A DNA stretch of 64,000 nucleotides from Dactylis glomerata (Eukaryota > Streptophyta > Magnoliopsida > Poales > Poaceae): assembly GCA_007115705.1 (NCBI GenBank), contig QXEO01000234.1, positions 2,337,375-2,401,374 of the forward strand. The letters are read 5' to 3'. Under the pieces are notes generated by a model, which saw nothing but the letters and a program-made list of their open reading frames with translations, made no database searches and was not told the origin of the DNA. Position 1 is the first letter of the stretch, and the number at the start of each line of letters is the position of its first letter. The position numbers were made by a program, and so were the translations under genes. Positions 10,519-22,115 of this stretch are shown piece by piece.

Positions 10519-13500
10519 ATGACCCCAATAGAGGTTGCTTTGCTGTCGGCAGTGATGAAGCCTGCAGCCAACAAGCTCTTTTCGCTGATAGGCAGCGAGT
10601 TTGCCTCCACGGTTGGTCTTACAAAAGATCTCTGTGAGCTCCAGGGTTTATTTGGCGATATCACTGCTTGGCTGTCAGCTCTTGAGGTTAGAACAGCAGA
10701 TAGTAGTTCATCACCCAATTGGCTCAAATAGCTGAAGGCAGTTGTCAATGATTTTGATGACCTGCTATATCGTCTGGATGCTGACAAGCACAAGGCGGAG
10801 ATCGCTAGTGAAAATCATGCTATGGCTAATTGGTTCTATACAAAACCGAAATTTGTCCTGTCCCGAACTAAGATGGTTCAGGAGATCAAGGAAATCAAGA
10901 AGAGATTTGCAAAAATTGTGAAGCAGAGAACTGAGTTCAATGCAATAGCAAGTAGTACACTAGTCACTCATCATGTACATCCTACACACAAGACAACAGG
11001 GGAGCTGTCAATACTGACGAATACCACAGATGTACTTGGAAGAGATGAAGTCAAGTACAGCACCATATCTATGCTAGTAGAGGCTGATATCCAAGAGAGG
11101 ATCTCGATAGTTTCTATTGTTGGGTTAGGTGGGTCTGGCAAAACTACTTTAGCCAAATATATCTGCCAGGATGGTAAAATAGGGAAGCACTTTGAAGTTG
11201 TGTTCTGGGTTCATGTTTCTCAAGAATTTAACGTGGAAAAACTCCTCGGGAAGCTATTTGAATCTGTGTCTGATGAGAAGCCTGAGCTTCATACCTTGCA
11301 GCAGATGAGCAGAAAAATTTCACAAAAGTTGAGCATGAGAAGGTTTCTGCTTGTCCTTGATGACGTTTGGAACGAAGACAGACATGATTGGGAACAGTTT
11401 GAACAACATTTGAACAGTGGCGCACCGGGAAGCAAGATTTTACTGACTACCCGGGATAAAAATGTTGCGGAGACAGTTAAATCTGTGGAAGTAGTCAATT
11501 TGGCAGTCTTATCAGATGATGACAGCTGGAAATTGTTCCAACAGAGTTCTGGATGGGCTGAGAAAGGTTTGGACTCTGAGTTCATTGAAGTTGGAAAAGA
11601 GATTGTGAAGAAATGTGCTGGAATGCCAATAGCTATTAAATCTCTGGCGGGTAACCTCCACGGCAAGAAAGATATCAAAGAATGGACGTTCTTGAGAGAT
11701 AGCAATTTACTGACTAACAAAGATATACAACACAGAGTTATAGAGTCCTTGAAATTGAGCTATTTTCATCTGTCAGATGATGTTAAGCAGTGCTTTGTGC
11801 TTTGCTGTATATTTCCCAAAGGCTATTGTATCAACAAGGAACACTTGATTTCCCAATGGATAACACATGGTATTATTAATCCGTCAGAAGGAAGTCGACA
11901 ACCGGAGGATATCGGGAGTGACTACTTTTATTCTCTTCTGAAAGTTTCTTTTCTTCAAGATCTAGTTGAAGATGATCATACTGGAAGAGTAATAGTAACA
12001 TGCAAGATGCATGACCTGGTTCATGATCTCTCTCGGCAAATTTTACAGGATGAGATACTTCTTAATCCAAAGAAGAGCACCAATGGCCATAACCAGATTT
12101 GCAGATATTTATCTTTAGCTCAATGCTATGAGAAAGTTGAAAGTAAGTTATTTAGCAGGCTTCGTGCTCTCTTTGTTACTAGCGGCAGCTTTGCAACCGA
12201 TAAACCAAGTAAGAAGTTTTATTGTGTGCGTAGTATTATTCTGGAGGATGGATGGGAAACTTCTGTTCCTCTATTCATATCCAAGTTTGAATATCTTGGA
12301 TATCTTAGAATCTCCAATTCCAGGTGCCAAGAACTTCCAGAAGCTATCACGGGTTGTTGGAACTTGCAGGCTATTCATGTTATAGGATGCTTTCGATTTG
12401 CAACGTTACCCGAGTCTATTGGAAAGCTTAGAAAATTAAGAACTCTAGAGTTGTCTGAGACTATGGATCTTAAAAGTTTGCCTCAGTCTGTTGGTGATTG
12501 TCATAATCTTGAAAGCTTGCACCTGGATAGATGTTTAAGCTTGAACAATGTACCAGACTCCTTGTGTAAAAATAAAAAATTGAGGCTTCTTAACATTCTC
12601 GAATGTTATGGTTTGCAACATCTGCCTTCAGAAACTTTTGGGCTGCTACGGAACTTAGAATCAATCAACTTAAGCAAATGTGCTAGTCTCGAAGTACTGC
12701 CTAATTCTTTTGCATCTGACAAGTTACATACCTTGAAACTCACTGGATTGACCAACCTTACTGTACTACCTCAGAGCATCAGTTCTCTGAATAATCTAGA
12801 GAATCTAGACCTTCAGAGGTGCAGCGGTCTAGTTGAGTTACCCAAAGGTATAGTGAACTTAAAGAGGCTTGTTGTTTTGAACCTTCAAGGATGTTCCGGA
12901 CTTGGTGGCCTTCCAACAGGTTTTGGACAGTTGACTCGTCTAGAAACGTTGGGACTGTTTGTTTCAGGAGAAAGCAGCGAACATGGATAGTAGAGAACCG
13001 TTCCCCTCGCGTCGCCCCTCCAGGCGACCGAGGGGGCGAAACCCTAGTCCGCCCCGCCGCCGGCCCCCCCTCCCGCCTCCCCCCCTCCTCGTCGCCCCCG
13101 GAGGCGCTGCAGACGAAGCTCGCGACGCCGGTGAAGGGGGCGGCGGGGATCTGGCCCCTCGGCTCCCTGCGCGGCGTTCTGGAGGGAGATCTCTGCGCTG
13201 GGTCCGGCCATCGCTGAGGCGGCGGTACGGTAAGCTTCTCTGTCCCTCTGGCTTCCTCCGTTGGAGCGGCCTCAGGCAAAGGGAGGTTTTCCCGGTGGCT
13301 TCCTCGGTGGGGGGGTTTCTGGAGGCCAGGGCGGCGGCCCTGGGAAGGTGGGCGGCGCCGACTCTGCGGCAGGGCGGCGGTCGTGTGGATGTTGACTACC
13401 GTCCCCGGCTGTGCGGGCAGCGGCTCGGTAGTGGTGCTGGTTCGGCGTGCTTTGCTCTCCGGCGTTGCGCGCGTCAGATCTGAAGGTCTTCTTTCGCCTG

Positions 13501-15606
13501 TCAGATCCGTGGCCTTGCCTGGCTGCCGGAGCTTGGCTAGGTGGGTCACGGTGGGTCGGGGGACTGGGGTCTCCGGGAGAAATCCCTGGCCGGTTGGTCA
13601 CGATGGTGGCGATGCCTGCGGGCATCTGCGTCCTTGTTGGAGGCACCGTCGAGGTTTCCCGCCCTCCTTCCGTCCTCTTGATACCCGGGTGAAAACCCAA
13701 TTCCTCTTGGAATGGGCGGCGGCTACGCCATTGGCGTGGTGTCCTTCTTGGAGGCGCCGCTTTGGGTGTAGGGGGGCAGCGTTGTGTTGATCCAATTTCG
13801 GTTGGTGGCAGTGGCTGGTCTCATGGTGTCTTCCTCGGTTCTCCGGCGAGGGTGCCTTATCTTGTTTGTCCTGCTGCTCCTTCGTGGCACCAGACGCTTA
13901 CGTCAGATCAAGCGGGCTCCCAGGCCTAGTGGTGGAGTTGTTTTGGTGGCGGTCTTTGTTGTTCTTGATGATCTTGCTTGATCTGTGCTCCCTGGCTTCA
14001 ATGTCTCTGTTTTCCGTTCGAGCTCTAGGGTGAGCGACTCCGACCGACGGTACGGCGCCCTCCGACCCAGGGCGAGGGGAGCAGGGGCTCCTCTTTGGCT
14101 TCGGAGACGGAACACGGCATTCTGCCCTTGGAGTTTGTGTGGGCTGATCTTAACGACGACGAGTTTCCTCTAGGTTGCAATTTCCGTTGCTGTTCTGGTG
14201 CGTCTCCGCTTGGTGGATGAGGACTTCGGCGCTCAAGCTGTGTGTCTTGTGTACTTTTTGTTTGCTTGTGTGTGTTGGTGTCTTGTAAGCTGTTCTTTCA
14301 GCATCTTGTATCTTTAGCCGTTGTGGCTTTATTAATTTAAAGCCGGGCACTTGTGCCTTCTGTTTAAAAAAGCAGCGAACATGCAAGAATATCGGAGCTT
14401 GGAAGTCTCGATAGGCTAAGTGGCAAACTGAAGCTAACGATTGACAAGGATACATATGATGCAGAGAAGGCTTACTTGAAAAGAAAGAACAACATACATG
14501 AACTTGATTTCTCGTTCTGGAACATGGATGCTAAGATAGAGCAAGAGACTTGTATGGAACAAGAGACGGCAGTTCTTAACGCTCTTGAACCACCATATAG
14601 AATTAAGGTAATGGATATTTGGAATTATAAAGGCTTACATATGCCATGCTGGTTGATAAAGAAAACACATTGGAGTAACAAATTAGAGCAAACTGTTGAT
14701 CTACCTCATTTTCCCCTCTTGACAAGAATGTCGCTAGGTTCGCTTCCATGCGTGATGCATTTGACAGGACTTCTAGACTTACCTTCATTGCAGTCCCTCA
14801 GCCTATCAGACTTTGAGACCCTTGAAAGTATCAATATAGGTCCATTCCCGTCACTCACGAGCTTAAGCATTGAATCTGTGCCTGGTTCTTTGGAATGGAC
14901 AACAACGGCAAGGGCAATTCTGGGTGGAGCGACTGTATGTGATAATGAAGCAACACAATGCTGTTTCCCTAGCCTCTCTGATCTATACATAAGCGACTGC
15001 CCAAAACTGAATGTGAATCCATGTTTTCCAACATCCCTTAAGAGATTGACATTGAACAACAGCATTATCTGGCCGGTTCACCCTCAGGCGGACAACTTAG
15101 AATCACTCTCCTGTGGGAACAGCAATTGGGTCTCCTCTTGTTCGACCATTGTCCACAAACCAGAGATAGTGACATCATGTACTTCTGATTGGGAATTTCT
15201 TCAGCACCTTCGTGCGCTCAAATTTCTAAAAATCTCGTGTCGCGATGAGGAGCTGACACAATTATCTGAGAGCATGCGGAGCCTCACCACCCTCAAACAG
15301 CTGAGCATTCACCAATGCCGTGGCCTCCGTCTGCTGCCAGAGTTTCTTGGCGAACTTGGCTCATTGCAGAAAATTGAAATCACTGATTGCGAAAATCTTA
15401 CTGGGTTGCCTGAAGGACTAGGGGGGCTCCGCTCTCTCATGCTCAGCAGATTGCCCAGACTGAGCCGCCTTCCTCAGGGCTATACCTCCCTCCAAGAGCT
15501 AAACATAACTGGGTGCGATGCCCTTCTGCAGCTGCCTGAAGGACTGGGGGAGCTCCCTTCGCTCCGTAGACTCAACATTGGGAAGCTGCCCGTCCTGAGG
15601 ACCTGA
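10519..15606 (+). pseudogene. CC-NBS-LRR (RGA-type) disease-resistance gene, disrupted by stop codon and retroelement
   Basis: NLR proteins detect pathogen effectors in the cytoplasm and trigger immunity. The start at 10519 (MTPIEVALL) opens a CC/Rx_N domain. The NB-ARC motifs are all present: P-loop GLGGSGKTTLAKY (about 11122), kinase-2 FLLVLDDVWNE (about 11344), RNBS-B GSKILLTTRD, GMPIAIKSLAG, and MHDLVHDLS (12008). The Trp after kinase-2 is typical of CC-type NLRs. About 20 irregular LRRs follow. Lesions: TAG at 10729-10731 in the CC domain (the frame reopens at once with LKAVVNDFDDLLYRL); a retroelement at 12986-14368 inside the LRRs; and a probable 1-base deletion near 15600, because the next frame continues LRR-like as LTSLPESLEGLTS. 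Removing the insert and one target copy leaves 3,690 nt, exactly 1,230 codons. Translation could restart at 10822 but would lack the CC domain. Confidence 0.93.
12986..14368 (+). mobile_element. 1.38-kb GC-rich non-autonomous LINE-like retroelement inserted in the NLR
   Basis: It is bounded by a perfect 15-bp target duplication AAAGCAGCGAACATG (12971-12985 and 14369-14383). The NLR reading frame resumes exactly after it. The 5' two-thirds is very GC-rich with no protein domain. The 3' end has the LINE-like tail TTTATTAATTTAAAGCCGGG near 14327, then a short A run. The length of the duplication and the A-rich end point to target-primed reverse transcription. It has no ORFs for mobility, so it must have been moved by a LINE acting in trans. 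Confidence 0.87.
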
Positions 15607-16070
15607 CTAGCCTTCCCGAGTCCTTGGAGGGCCTTACCTCCATTCACGGGCTTCCTACCAAACGCAGGGAACTCCGTTTCTTACACAACTCTACGTCCCT
15701 AATCTGATACCTCAGTAATCTGGTATCCTTCGGAGTTCAGACAACAGCCAGGCAAATTGCCAGTCAACTGCAGGGCAGGTAGTGAGACCGATATCATCTC
15801 CAGCATCTGGATAATTGCATTCGTGTTTCCAGGTAATTGTACCGATTTGATTTCCTTCCATTTATGCCTTCTTATCAAGTGTTGAATTTGCTCTGAACCA
15901 TTTATAATCTGTTTGCAGTGTCAGTCAATCCGATCAGTTGCTGGCGCATAAATATGTGGCACAAAGTCCCATGATAACTTTCAATAAACCAATCCTGGTA
16001 CTTAAGTACTTAATAGTTCTTGTCATTAAGGCATGAATGTTCTTTTCAATTCGAGTGATACTACTTTCCC
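15607..16070 (+). other. 3' remainder and 3' UTR of the NLR pseudogene
   Basis: The first ~110 bp continue in a shifted LRR-like frame to a TGA near 15705. The rest is AT-richer sequence with splice-like GT/AG pairs, for example GGCAGGTAGTGAG near 15775, consistent with an NLR 3' UTR. The CACTA remnant begins directly at 16071, so the original 3' end may be displaced past 29886. Confidence 0.5.
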
Positions 16071-17216
16071 CACTAGTGGAAAATAAGGCATTAGCATCGG
16101 TTGTTAACTGTCTTTTCCACCGGTTTTGCAACCGGTGCAACGTATCCGGGACTAAAGCCCCCCCCCCCCCTTTAGCACCGGTTCGATTACAAACCGGTGC
16201 TAAAGGGTCTCCACGTGGCCTCCCACACGCGCCCCCGCCAGAGGACCTTTAGCACATGTTCGTATTACGAACCGGTGCTAAAGGTTGCCGACGTGGTGTG
16301 TCCTAAACCCTAAATGTTGCCGCGGCAAAACCCTAAACTCTATCCATTTGAAATACATTTTTTGCGGGTATTTGAAACACGTTGATGCACATATACAAGA
16401 AACCATTATATTATCAAACATCGTCATGCATATAGAGATCGAAGCTAGTGTTATCTTTCATCGTGCTTTGTCGCGAACATATTACATAATGGTACACCGT
16501 ACACGTTCATGCATATATACAATATAATTTTTATTACGATTGTCCAAAATTTTATTGCCGATGGTATTCTCCGGATGGTGCCATGACCTCATCAAGTAAG
16601 AATCCCGCCACTTCCTCTTGAATTGCTCGTATACGCTCGGTTGCTAGAAGACCATCCCGCATCCGTTCGATCTAAATGTAAAGAAGGAGGTCAATATATA
16701 TGAATGAAACTCAACATAAATGATGGTAATAAAATAAAATTATAAATATTGTTTACGTATATCTAGTTGTTCTAGAATTCTACCCTTCTCACAGCAAGTC
16801 TGTCGAATGAACTCGCAAATGTAGAATCCACATAAATTATTCCCGTCTTCTTGCTTCAAGCACTTTACGAGAATAGAGTTCAATCAAAATAATAATCAAG
16901 GATGAGAATGGTATTAAAACTAGAATCAAAGAGATGCGCGGGCCTAGCTAATAGTACTTACCGATACTTGTCGAAGTTCAAGTTCCTCTTTCCATGGACC
17001 CGCTGCCTTAGCCGTGAACCGTTTCCAAGCCCCGCTCAGTAAAGAAAATGAATAAAGAAGTTACTAATTAATTGATATCGGGAAATGAACAATATAGTGC
17101 CATGACTAGTACTCGTCCTCTGTCAATTTTGAATAACTAGCAAAATAAAGTGATACCCGCGCACACGCATAACTCATCAATTACACTTAACATCGACTAA
17201 GCGAAATAGTAACATA
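16071..17216 (-). mobile_element. Outer CACTA element, left part (interrupted by the inner CACTA)
   Basis: It begins with the terminal sequence CACTAGTGGAAAATAAGGC at 16071, followed by subterminal TTTAGCACCGGTTCG/GAACCGGTGCTAAAGG pairs. The element is of a different family from its neighbours: the motif is CACCGGTT rather than TCCCGGTT. Minus-strand ORF2 exons follow. The element stops at 17216, where the inner CACTA has inserted, and resumes at 29686. A run of 14 C lies near 16158. Confidence 0.85.
16552..17040 (-). pseudogene. Outer CACTA ORF2: 3' exons of the Ulp1-like protein
   Basis: The last exon (16552-16671) encodes IERMRDGLLATERIRAIQEE and ends in TAA. It is homologous to the last exons of the other two CACTA ORF2s in this window. 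The preceding exon, starting at 16862, contains NNLCGFYICEFIR with the catalytic Cys intact. A further exon portion at about 16962-17040 (AWKRFTAKAAGPWKEEL) ends at a normal GTAAGT donor. The upstream exon homologous to 18331-18504 lies across the insertion at about 29710-29880 and is frameshifted. This copy is a fragment only. Confidence 0.75.
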
Positions 17217-17420
17217 CACTGGTGGAAAAAGGGCCTATGGTCCCGGTTCATTTGGGCCATTGGTCCCGGTTGCCGAACCGGGATCCATTACTCGGGACCA
17301 ATGCCGGTCCCGGTTCCAGCACGAACCGGGACCGATAGGTCTCCACGTGGACGCGCTGCGGGGCGAGGGGGACTGAGTCATTGGTCCCGGTTCGTAGGAC
17401 GAGCCGGGATCGTTGATCCA
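17217..17420. repeat. Left subterminal repeats of the inner CACTA
   Basis: Inverted pairs of TGGTCCCGGTT and AACCGGGACC follow the terminal repeat, up to about 17410. A GTCTCCACGTGGACGCG segment lies between them, the same arrangement as in the outer element. These are likely transposase/TNPA binding sites by analogy with En/Spm. Confidence 0.82.
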
Positions 17421-17640
17421 GGGTTTTTTTCCCATTTAGGGTTCAGGGTTTTATTTGGTGTGTTTTGTATTCAATTTAATGGTATTATATATATACATCA
17501 ATAATGAAGGAACCACACTATATATATATATTACACATCATGGTCACGAATATATTATTCACCGTCTCATCCGTCGTGCTTGGTCGCTATTACAATCGGT
17601 AACTCACACAAATTTGATTTTACATCTTCTTTTTTACACT

Positions 17641-20600
17641 TCACCCTTCTAAATGAACCGGGTAATAGTATTCTCCTTTCGGATCTATGACTTGTTCTAA
17701 TAAGAAACCGGCAATTTCCTCTTGAATTGCTTGCACGCGTTCCCGTGGTAGAAGACCGTCCCGCATCCGTTCGATCTAATTTAAAGAAGGGGATCAATAT
17801 ATATGAATGAAACTAAACACAGTTGATGGTAATAAAATAATGTTGAGATTATTGTTTATCGTACTTCAAGTTTTTTGATGTTTCGGTCTGCACCCTTCTC
17901 TTTGGTCGTCTGGCGAATGAACTCGCAGACATAGTATCCACATAAGTTATTCCCAGCTTCTTGCCTCAAGCACTTTACGAGAACGGAGTTCAATCAAAAT
18001 AAGAATCAAGCATGATAATTGTATTGAAACTAGAATCAAAGAGATACGTGGATCTAGCAAGTAGTACTTATATTCAATGGTTTAAATGTAAGCTCTGGCT
18101 TCCAAACACCCCTAGTGTTGGCGGTGAACCGTTTCCAAGCCTTCTGGAGGTATTCCTGCATGTTCACCCAATTTCCTAAAGGTGTGCGTTTTGAGTCCAT
18201 GACTTTGACTACTCCTTCGTCAACACTAATGATTAACAGAATAAAGTGGAAGCTGCACAGACATAATGAGTCAAATAGCTTAACATCGAATAAAGCGAAA
18301 ACAAAATGTGTACAAGACAGTAACACTCACTCGAAGTTGTAAGGAAATAGTATTTCCCTTCTGTTGCTGAAATACTTCAACGATTGTACCAAGTTATCCT
18401 CTGTCTCTTTGGGTTTTTTTTTGAGAGTATCTTCATGAACGAAATTGCAGTCAACGAACCCAAGGTCAAAGATTCCTCCTCGGTCGCATTCGAGAATCTT
18501 CATTCTGCATATATAATTAGTATAATGATGAGTAAGATTATACAAGCAACGAATGAGCTGAGCTAGAAAGACTTAATAATACTTACAGGCAATAGGCACT
18601 GACAATAGTTTTGTCGAGGGCGTCTTGTTGGTAAAACTGAAATAATTCTAGAAATTCCATCAGTAAGAAGCCATCTCCATGACCGTAATGGTGGTGTTTA
18701 TATCCAGCATAGATCCAGTTTGTGGATTCAGCACAGTCTTGTATGTACCAGTTATGCAATCTCCGCATTTTTGTTGGTAGATCTTTGACTAACTCGGGTT
18801 TGACGAGAGGATCCCCGTACCGGTATTTGTACGCTATTTGCTGGTACCCCTCGAACTCATCTAGACGGCTCATGTACTCAGCAATAGACAGTCCATATAA
18901 CTTGGCCTTTTCTCCGTAGAGTTGAATAAACTCCGGATCAATGTTCGGATCATGCCGCTCCTGGGCTCTCCACTCATTGGTATCGTACACTTTGAGCGGT
19001 TCGATCGATTGATTTTTCTGTTGTCCGAGCTGGGCAACTTCTTTCCCGACTCTCCGCTCTTTTGCCTCAGCTGACTTGGTAATAGAGCGATTATAGTCAG
19101 GTGTGAGCGCTATGGGTTGGTGAAGCTGAATCTTAAGCGCGGCTGCTTTGGCTTTATCTTCTGCGGTGACCGGGAAGATCAATGGCTCCGTCGGCTTTGG
19201 ATTTTTCTTGTTAGCCATGTCAGTCTTCCACTGTTGATAATGGGCATCTGCGGCCGTAGCAATTTCCTCATCTGTCTTCTCGTAAGGAAGCTTCTTCATA
19301 TTCTGATGAGGTACTCTTGGGAGGGGCGATAGCTTACGTTTCGGTGATCGGAACGTGCTCTTGCTGCTGCTGGTGGTGCTGCCCCTCTTAGTATACTTCC
19401 GCTTTAGTCTCTGAGGCTCAGGGGACGGAGACGGCTGACGCGGCGGCGGAGACGGCTGAGGCGGCGGTGGAGACAGCTGCGGTGAGTGGTGAGGCGGTGA
19501 AGGCGACGGTTGCGCTGGAGAATGGTGAGGTGGCGGCGAAGGTGGACTGCTGCTATGAGGAGTGGGTGGCCTTGGCGGGACATAATTTGGAAGCACGATG
19601 TGCTCCTTTGGCCATACAATAGTCCCCCCTTTGGCTTCTCCTAGTTCAGTCAGGTCCCTATCTTCCCCTGCAGGGTGGTCCAGCTTCAGCTCCTCAAAAT
19701 CTTGCTTGACATCATCCACCGTGACGACAGCGTACCCTTTTGGAATCGGTCTGCAATGCCAAGTTCCGTTAGGCGCAGTTGATACGGCCATGCCGACCGC
19801 CGCTGTCACCCTTAAGTTCATAACTTGCACCTTTAGCTCACAAGCTGTGCTCTCCGTGATATCATCCACTGGGTAGCGTTTAGGAGGAGCCATCGTCAGT
19901 GCATCATCATCACCATCGTGGAGCTGGGTGGAGGCGACGCTGCTTTTCTTATTTGATAGGGCGTCGATACCATCGAATGCAGCTTCTACCATGTGCCGCT
20001 GAGATTGGCTGCTGATACCTTGCTGGCTAAGTCTGTCGAGTTGATCCTTCTGCCGCTTTAATGCTTCTTCTACATTACGCAGCCGGTCTGCAGCTGCCGC
20101 TTTCTCAGCTGCCTCCCTTTCCTTTCTCCTCTGATGACTTTTATCGGGATATCTCTTCATTTCCGCGGGGAAGGCAACCTTCCACGGCTTGGAGCCCGGT
20201 GTGCCTCGTGCTCGTCCGGTGTGTTCATCATTTTTGAGGGCTCGTGTGAGCTCGTCGTTCTCTCTATCGGGAACGAACCGTCCCGCTTCCACATCTTGTA
20301 CTGCACTTCTAATATCTTCGATGGGCAGTAGGGGATGATCTTTGTGTTTCTGGGTATATATTGCCCTCCCTTCTTCGTCCAACGTGCCCCCATGGCCGTA
20401 AAACCAGTTTCTCGCCCGTGGTGTCCATGTTGTGGGCTCTGGTCTGATCCCGGCAGCAATATACTTGACCTCAAGTGCATCCCACTTAGGCATGCAACCG
20501 GCGTAGCCAGCAGACCCCATATTATGGTGGTACACTTTCTTAGCAGCGTTCTCTTGATTTATTCTCGACCTTTCCAAAGCTTTCTCCGATGTCTTGTACT

Positions 20601-21445
20601 TCACAAAATCAGCCCACTGGTGTCTTAACTTAGCATAGCCGGCTTGATTAAAATCCGGAGTCTTGTCTAACTTGACAAACTTAAGGTACAGTTTCTTCTT
20701 CCAGTTCTTGAATGCCTCGGCCATCTTGATCAGAGCAAACTTCTTTACTCTTTTAAGTAGCTCCTTATTTGCTTCCTTCTCCTCATCTAGATTCACATCT
20801 AGCCTCGGCAGGAGGAAATTAAGCATAAGCCTGTCAAAAAGCTTATCTTTGGCGACGTCGCCGACAAACAGGACTCCACCGCTGCTTGGCCGATTCCATT
20901 CTTGAACGATGATCGGGATGTGGTCCCTCACAAGAACTCCACATTGCTTGACAAATTTTTTTGCGACATCTTCAGGAGCTAGCGGTTGGCCGTCTACACC
21001 GACCACTTCGATCCTATAACTCACTTTGTTGTCCAACTTTTTGGTTGGGCCTCGTTTTGTTCTGACGGAACAAGTGCTCGATCCGGAGGGCTAAAATAAG
21101 AAAGAGTGTTAATATATGCATGTATATATATAGACAGTCGGGCATTACAAAAAAACATATATACACCTCGCCGGAGTTTCCGAGATTTAAGGTTCGGCCG
21201 GAGCCGTCGTCTTCTCCCTCGTCGCCTTCTCCCTCGTCGCCTTCTCCCTTGTCAGCTTCTCCCTCACCGGCTTCTCCCCCGTCCCAGGCTTCTACCTCAC
21301 CGGAGTCGTCTCCTCGGTTGAGAGATTCATCTCCCTCACCGGAATCGTTCAGAAATGTCCTGGTGATATCAATATCTACATTTTCTCGGATCATTCCTTG
21401 GAGGAAGTATTCATCATCTTGACTTTTTTTATGTGCTGGATCCAT
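17641..21445 (-). CDS. CACTA ORF2: proline-rich protein with Ulp1-like cysteine protease domain, six exons
   Basis: Exons (minus strand): 21445-21167, 21090-18587, 18504-18331, 18252-18072, 17972-17865, 17775-17641. Together they give 3,381 nt with every junction in phase, hence 1,126 residues. The N-terminus is acidic (Glu/Gly/Asp repeats). A conserved TKRGPTKKLDNKVSYRIEVV block follows, then a charged coiled-coil segment, a DUF8039-like block after RYPVDDI (around residue 480), a long Pro/Ser/His stretch and a C-terminal Ulp1-like domain. Catalytic residues are present: His in DFHFILLII, Asp in KVMDSKR, Cys in NNLCGYYVCEFIR. One defect: the donor of the fourth intron reads ATAAGT (18071-18066) where the outer element has GTAAGT. 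Retention of that intron would stop translation within six codons, before the Cys. The role of Ulp1 proteins in CACTA elements is not established; deSUMOylation is a guess. Confidence 0.82.
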
Positions 21446-21574
21446 AGTTTCTGCAATATACCGACATTTGTTAGTTAGAATACACGCTATATATTCAAAA
21501 TGCACGCTAAAACTAATTTTAACTAATTCTAATTGTAACTAACAAACTAACACTAACTTCTAACTAAGTACTAA

Positions 21575-21728
21575 GGGCATTCCTATTCGGCGCTTCAAGC
21601 GCCTGTTACGGGTGGACGCCTGAAGGCATGTTCTTGACCGGACAAAAATAATAGATTTTTATTTCTATTGGGCCAGCCCACTAAGATTTTAACGTCTGTG
21701 GGGGGTGCGCGTCAAATAGGAATTGCCC
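21575..21728. mobile_element. Possible small MITE inside the CACTA
   Basis: The termini are imperfect inverted repeats: GGGCATTCCTATTCGGCGC at 21575, and the reverse strand of the right end reads GGGCAATTCCTATTTGACGC. The element would be 154 bp. I did not find a convincing target duplication, and the right end lies close to the upstream region of the plus-strand gene at 22116. Confidence 0.4.
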
Positions 21729-22018
21729 ACAGCACCCAGCGGGCAAAAGAGGCCGAAAAAACAGCACCAGCGGGCAAAAGAGGCCCAAAAAAACAGCACC
21801 GCCCGCGTCAGTGCCCGTCGCCTCGAGTCAGTGCGTCAGTACGTCTTCTCCAACGCGACGCCCGCGTCAGTGCCCGTCGCCTCGAGTCCCGCCGCGTCAG
21901 TGCTTTGGGCGCCCCGCCGTCACCTTCAATGCCTGCCGCGGCATCAACGCCGGCGTGCCGATTGGGCTGCCGCTCGGTGGCATTCATTGCGGCCGCTGGA
22001 CGCCCGGCCACTGGCCCC

Positions 22019-22026
22019 TTTAAAAG
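22019..22026 (+). promoter_or_regulatory. TATA-like box of the accessory gene at 22116
   Basis: TTTAAAAG about 90 bp upstream of the ATG is followed by a C/A-rich leader (CCACCACAGCAGCCATGG) with a good plant start context. Inferred from position only. Confidence 0.45.
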
Positions 22027-22115
22027 GAGGCCAACGGAGCCGCGGCCACCAGCCTCTCCATCGCCATAGCCAGCACAGCCGCCAGAGCCACCACATCCCG
22101 GCCACCACAGCAGCC

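Noticed and set aside
12959..13790. Long frames on both strands within the GC-rich insert in the NLR
   Set aside because: No domain or family motif. They result from high GC and lack of stops in a retroelement body.
16293..16345. Telomere-like CCCTAAACCCTAAA sequence
   Set aside because: Only two or three units, inside a CACTA subterminal region; common in plants near TE ends and leaders. Not an interstitial telomere.
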